Made by a program: the position numbers and the translations under genes. A DNA stretch of 64,000 bases. It comes from Nageia nagi (taxonomy: Eukaryota > Pinophyta). Location: NCBI GenBank assembly GCA_050084985.1, contig JBITNC010000001.1, positions 30,194,001 to 30,258,000 of the forward strand. The letters are read 5' to 3'. Within the stretch, counting starts at the first letter, position 1; each line of letters starts with the position of its first letter. Positions 60,440 through 64,000 of the stretch are shown here, piece after piece. The notes under the pieces were generated by a model. That model ran no database searches and was not told the DNA's origin. It saw nothing but the letters and a program-made list of their open reading frames with translations.

Positions 60440-60995
60440 TGTTTATAGCATACTTGGATCCTTACTTATAGATTTGAATGAAAATACATTCACAATTATG
60501 AGATCATACAAATTGCATACAGAAATACCATTAACACAATGGCAATACAATCTTCTACAATTACTACAACCTCCTATAGTAAGAAGAAATAATCTCATAA
60601 CTAAAATAATTCTAAAATGAATCTTGGTTTCCTTCAAAGTATTACAATTCTAAAACCTAAACTCTTAATCTCCCATTCATTGAGAATCCAAGGGGATGGC
60701 ATGCTCTTTAATAATCATCAAATTTCATAGAAAATACCTTCTTGACATGGGTTATAGAAGTTGAAACAATTACTTTTCCCAACACATCAATGTCCCTTTA
60801 ACTCCCACTACTAACTCATCAAATTACACATAAATGGAGGCCTAGATTTAGATTTTTTTGCACACTACTAGTGGCCTAAAACTAAATGCTAATCAATACT
60901 AGATTTCATTCTTTAGCCTATCTCCAAGCATAAATACCTCTGTACTGAGTACTACTCCTAAAAAGATAACTTAACATGATCCAATTTGGATCACA
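60440..60995 (-). mobile_element. 3' LTR of chromovirus G
   Basis: On the minus strand the tract TTGGGGAGG (60996-61004) is followed by TGTGATCC; the other end reads GCTATAAACA. The start contains the dyad TGATCCAA-T-TTGGATCA (60977-60993). The partner LTR is outside the window, so the low end is inferred from the TG/CA rule only. Confidence 0.6.
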
Positions 60996-61004
60996 CCTCC
61001 CCAA

Positions 61005-61278
61005 TAGAGAAGCATTTGGTTCCATAAATGCATAGATGAGAATACAACTCCCCAACTCTAGACCTATCCATCCACTTAGCTTTATTAAGCTTCTATCCTT
61101 TCAATCCAACCAACCACATCACTGTCTCACCTCTTCTTGTAGCATGAACCTTCTTTTGTAATATGGAATCCTCCTTGAGTACATATATAGTGTTAGGAGC
61201 TAATTCATCAATATATGGAAAAATATAATCTAAACTTGCTCCATATTCAATCAACATAGATGGCTCATACAATTTCAA
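61005..61278 (-). pseudogene. Chromodomain-like C-terminus of integrase, element G
   Basis: SILQKKVHATRRGETVMWLV, followed by GLKG and later NKAKWMD, corresponds to the chromodomain pattern 'IL-----R------LVKWKG----ATW'. Chromodomains direct integration toward modified histones in chromoviruses. The aromatic cage is only partly kept (W in MWLV). Confidence 0.6.
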
Positions 61279-62439
61279 ATGCTCAAAATTAACAATTGAA
61301 TAAATATTTATATGTTATAGTAGGTTTAATCTAAAAGCATTCTCACTTACTTGATCCATAATCTCAAAATGGTCCATAACTTATAGGTTTCAACTTCTTG
61401 GCTGGTCCTTACAACCATTCTTTACTAATATGCAATCAAACATGGTCTCCCATATGAAACTTATGGCCAACTCTATGCTTGTCATGTCTCATCTTGTACT
61501 TCACTTGGCTTGTCTCAAGTTGCTCTTAGACTTTCAAATGAATTTACCTTATCTTTTAAAAAAACATTTAGCTTTCTTTCCTCTTTCTCAAGTGAATCTT
61601 CTTCATCCTTTTACTACCCAAACACATAATCAAAAGGTGAATGTCGTAGATAACCAAAACAAATATCAAAAGGACTCTTATTAATGGAAGAATGAATTAC
61701 CCTATTGTATGCATGTTAGATATATTCAAGATGTTCATCCTAAGACTTAGGATGTTTGTCACAATAACCCCTAAAGAGCTAAACTATTGTCCTATTTACC
61801 ACCTTGGTTTTTCCATCCATTTGAGGATGAAAAGTAGTAAACCCCTTCAACGTTGTATCCATATTTTCCCATAAACATGTACAAAACTTTTCCAAAAATA
61901 TACTATCTCTATATGAAATAATGGAATTAGGCAATCCAAAAAGAACCCAAACATGAGAAAAGAATAAACTTACAAGCAACTTGTCATGTTATAGTGTTTT
62001 TACATGGAATCAAAATACACATCTTGCTAAACATATCCATAATAACAAATAAATAGTAATGACCCTTCTTAGTCATAAGAAATCCTACCACAAAATCCAT
62101 TGAGATACACTCCCATGGATGTGAAGGTACTAAAAGTGGCTGATACAACCTCAATTTCTTGTTACTTGCTTTGCTAGTGCAACATAAAGAATACCCCTTT
62201 ATGTACTTCACAACTTGATCTTACATATTTGGCCAATAAACATACCTTTGCAAATTGTACAATATCTTTCCAATGTCAAAATGTCTTGCAATCTTTGAAA
62301 TATGTGCTTCACTAATCATTCCAATCCTTTTACCTACAAGTACACATAATGCATTAAAAGGATAAAGAAGTTCATTTTGCAAATGAAAATCATCCAAATA
62401 CTCATACTTGGACCTAGATGAATACAATTGCTCATACAC
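61279..62439 (-). pseudogene. Integrase of chromovirus G (dead)
   Basis: Zinc finger remains ISKIARHFDIGKILYNLQRY and VYWPNM (62439-62221); core ECISMDFVVGFLMTKKGHYY with the first Asp (62211-61984); then FGLPNSIISYRDSIF, where Tyr stands at the second catalytic Asp; then HPQMDGKTKVVNRTIV, where Lys stands at the Glu. Downstream pieces SPFDICFGYLRHSPFDYVFG lead toward the chromodomain. Two of three catalytic residues are lost. Confidence 0.82.
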
Positions 62440-62744
62440 TTCCCAAATTCTAGATCCTTCACATATGCCTCTAAAAATGACTCAAATAGAAAAGGAAGAA
62501 ATTTTAGCATTAAGAGGGAACTTATTGGACCCTATTTCCACATCATTGGTGGCTTAAACATAGTGCTGCACACTGCTAATAGTGTGGAATCTTTGGTTAT
62601 ATGTGGTCTAAAAAGCATGTCAACAACCTTATTCTATATTTCTTTCTTATACTTGATCACTATATGAATTTGTTATAGAAAACTCATCCATATATAGTGT
62701 CTAGTTTGTTGCAATTTTGATTGAGTTTGTAAATACTTTAATAG

Positions 62745-62948
62745 TTAATGATTAGTATGAATGATTTTTTCTTTCTTCATTAAGTAATGTTTCCACTTTT
62801 TAATAGCTTGAACCAATGCATATATTTCCTTATCATAAGTAGTATAATTCAAAATAGCCCCACTAAAGTTTTCAGAATGATAGCAAATTATTTTATCTTC
62901 TTGTAACAAAATGGCTCCCATAGCATAGCCACTTGCATAAGTCTCCAC
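62745..62948 (-). pseudogene. RNase H of chromovirus G
   Basis: METYASGYAMGAILLQEDKI: the usual E-TDASG--IGAVL has Tyr in place of the catalytic Asp. NYTTYDKEIYALVQAIKKWK follows as normal (NY---E-E-LA-V-A---WR). Between here and integrase, 62440-62744 is a connecting stretch with stops. Confidence 0.82.
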
Positions 62949-63140
62949 TTTAAATGCCTTCTACAAATTAGGAAGTACTAGCATAGGTGCACTAATAATC
63001 TTTTGCTTCAAAGTGTCAAAAGATGTTTATTGTTGTTTTTCCCATTGGAAAACTTGCCTCTTGTCAGTTACATCATGTAATGGTGTAGCAATATGAGAAA
63101 AATTAATAATAAACTTTTTCAAATATTGGATAGCACCAAA

Positions 63141-63860
63141 TTAAATCCTTACTTTAGTTACATTATATGGCCTTGGCCAATCTACTATAGAACTTACTTT
63201 ACTAGGATCTATCTTAAGTTTTCTATAACTAATAACATGGCCTAAATACACCAAAGACTCTTTTTCAAACACACATTTTGAATGTTTCAATAACAAATTC
63301 TCTCTATGTAAAGTTTGAAACACTTGTATAAGATGTAAAATTTGTTCTTCCCAAGTAGAACTACAAACAAGAATATCATCCAAGTATACAATAACAAAAG
63401 AATGAATTAGTGGATGAAGTACATCATTCATTACCCTCATGAAAGTAAATGGTGCATTGCAAAAACCAAATGGTAAAACAAGTCACTTAAATAGGCCTTA
63501 TCTTTTCTTGAAAGTAGTTTTCCAAATGTCCTCATCCTTAATTCTAACTTGGTGATATCCACTCCCCAAGTCTAGTTTTGTGAATAATCTTACCCTTGCA
63601 ATTGATCCAAAAGATCATCTATTTGAGGAAAAGGATAGTAATTTTTTATGGTGATTTTGTTTAATGCTCTATAGTCAATGCACATTATCCAAGTTTGATC
63701 CTTCTTGAGAACCAAAAAAATAGGTGATCCACATGGAGATGTACTTGGTCTAATCACTCCTTGATCAACTAACTCTTGAATCTACCTCCTTATCATTCCT
63801 TTCTCCAAAATTGATTATTGATACAAGGCTACGTTGGGAAATAAAGCATTAGGTAACAAT
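63141..63860 (-). pseudogene. Reverse transcriptase of chromovirus G
   Basis: [20 protein letters not shown], then [20 protein letters not shown] (about 63800-63650), a damaged FGL-NAP segment near 63470, then [20 protein letters not shown] with YLDD, and [17 protein letters not shown]. The family is chromovirus (Ty3/gypsy with chromodomain). Frame changes near 63600 and 63450. Confidence 0.85.
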
Positions 63861-64000
63861 TGAATATCATGCTATATATTTTACATAGGAGGTAATCTCT
63901 ATGGCTCTATAAATAAGCTAGTAAACTTCAGAACAAATCATGCATTTTTTCCTCTCTTTTACATGTCCATGGTAGCCTAAAATCAGTATTGCACATCATT
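63861..64000 (-). other. Region upstream of RT of chromovirus G, cut by the window end
   Basis: Probable protease-RT linker; no motif seen. Confidence 0.4.

Overview
The window looks like nuclear DNA of a plant, most likely a gymnosperm. It is very AT-rich and has no intact host gene. Nearly everything recognisable is a decayed Ty3/gypsy LTR retrotransposon, mostly of the Tat type with one chromovirus, plus about 950 bp of degenerate plant telomere-type repeat (CCCTAAA variants) at 7945-8890. The species cannot be named from this sequence. The low GC, old nested elements and C-to-T type decay fit conifers, cycads or Gnetales. I saw no tRNA, rRNA, CRISPR or organelle segment.

The centre is a nested set of insertions that I reconstructed from LTR pairs, duplicated target sites, primer sites and coding order. 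Element D (9917-59633, minus strand, target duplication AATGC on both sides) was split twice. Its 3' part holds element E (11672-24537, minus, target duplication ATTAT). Its gag holds element C (30365-58223, minus). C holds element A (31354 to about 50561, plus), and A holds element B (36959-48514, minus, target duplication ATAGG). With inserts removed, D is about 9.0 kb, C about 8.6 kb, A about 7.6 kb, B 11.6 kb and E 12.9 kb. LTR divergence judged by eye follows the nesting in general: B a few percent, E and A about 6-7 percent, D and C well above 10 percent.

The members differ in content. D and C are frameshifted Tat-type elements with the usual order PR-RT-RH-second RNase H-IN. E keeps RT, RH and IN in one frame, but it has a complete RNase H between protease and RT and a large extra reading frame (about 1000 codons) after integrase. 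B has only Gag and protease, inside a long 1251-codon frame with an unusual N-terminal extension, and lacks RT, RNase H and integrase. A has only Gag in its own sense; on its antisense strand it carries a two-exon plant mobile domain (PMD) gene whose 553-codon frame is unbroken by indels but riddled with nonsense codons.

To the left, positions 1 to about 3580 are the end of another plus-strand LTR element (H), again with an antisense PMD fragment. Positions 3581-9911 are AT-rich and hold the telomere-like block and perhaps a dead hAT-like gene. To the right, 60440-64000 is the 3' part of a dead chromovirus (G) with RT, RNase H, integrase, a chromodomain-like tail and a 3' LTR. In every element the premature stops are mostly changed Gln, Arg or Trp codons, as expected from deamination of methylated cytosines.
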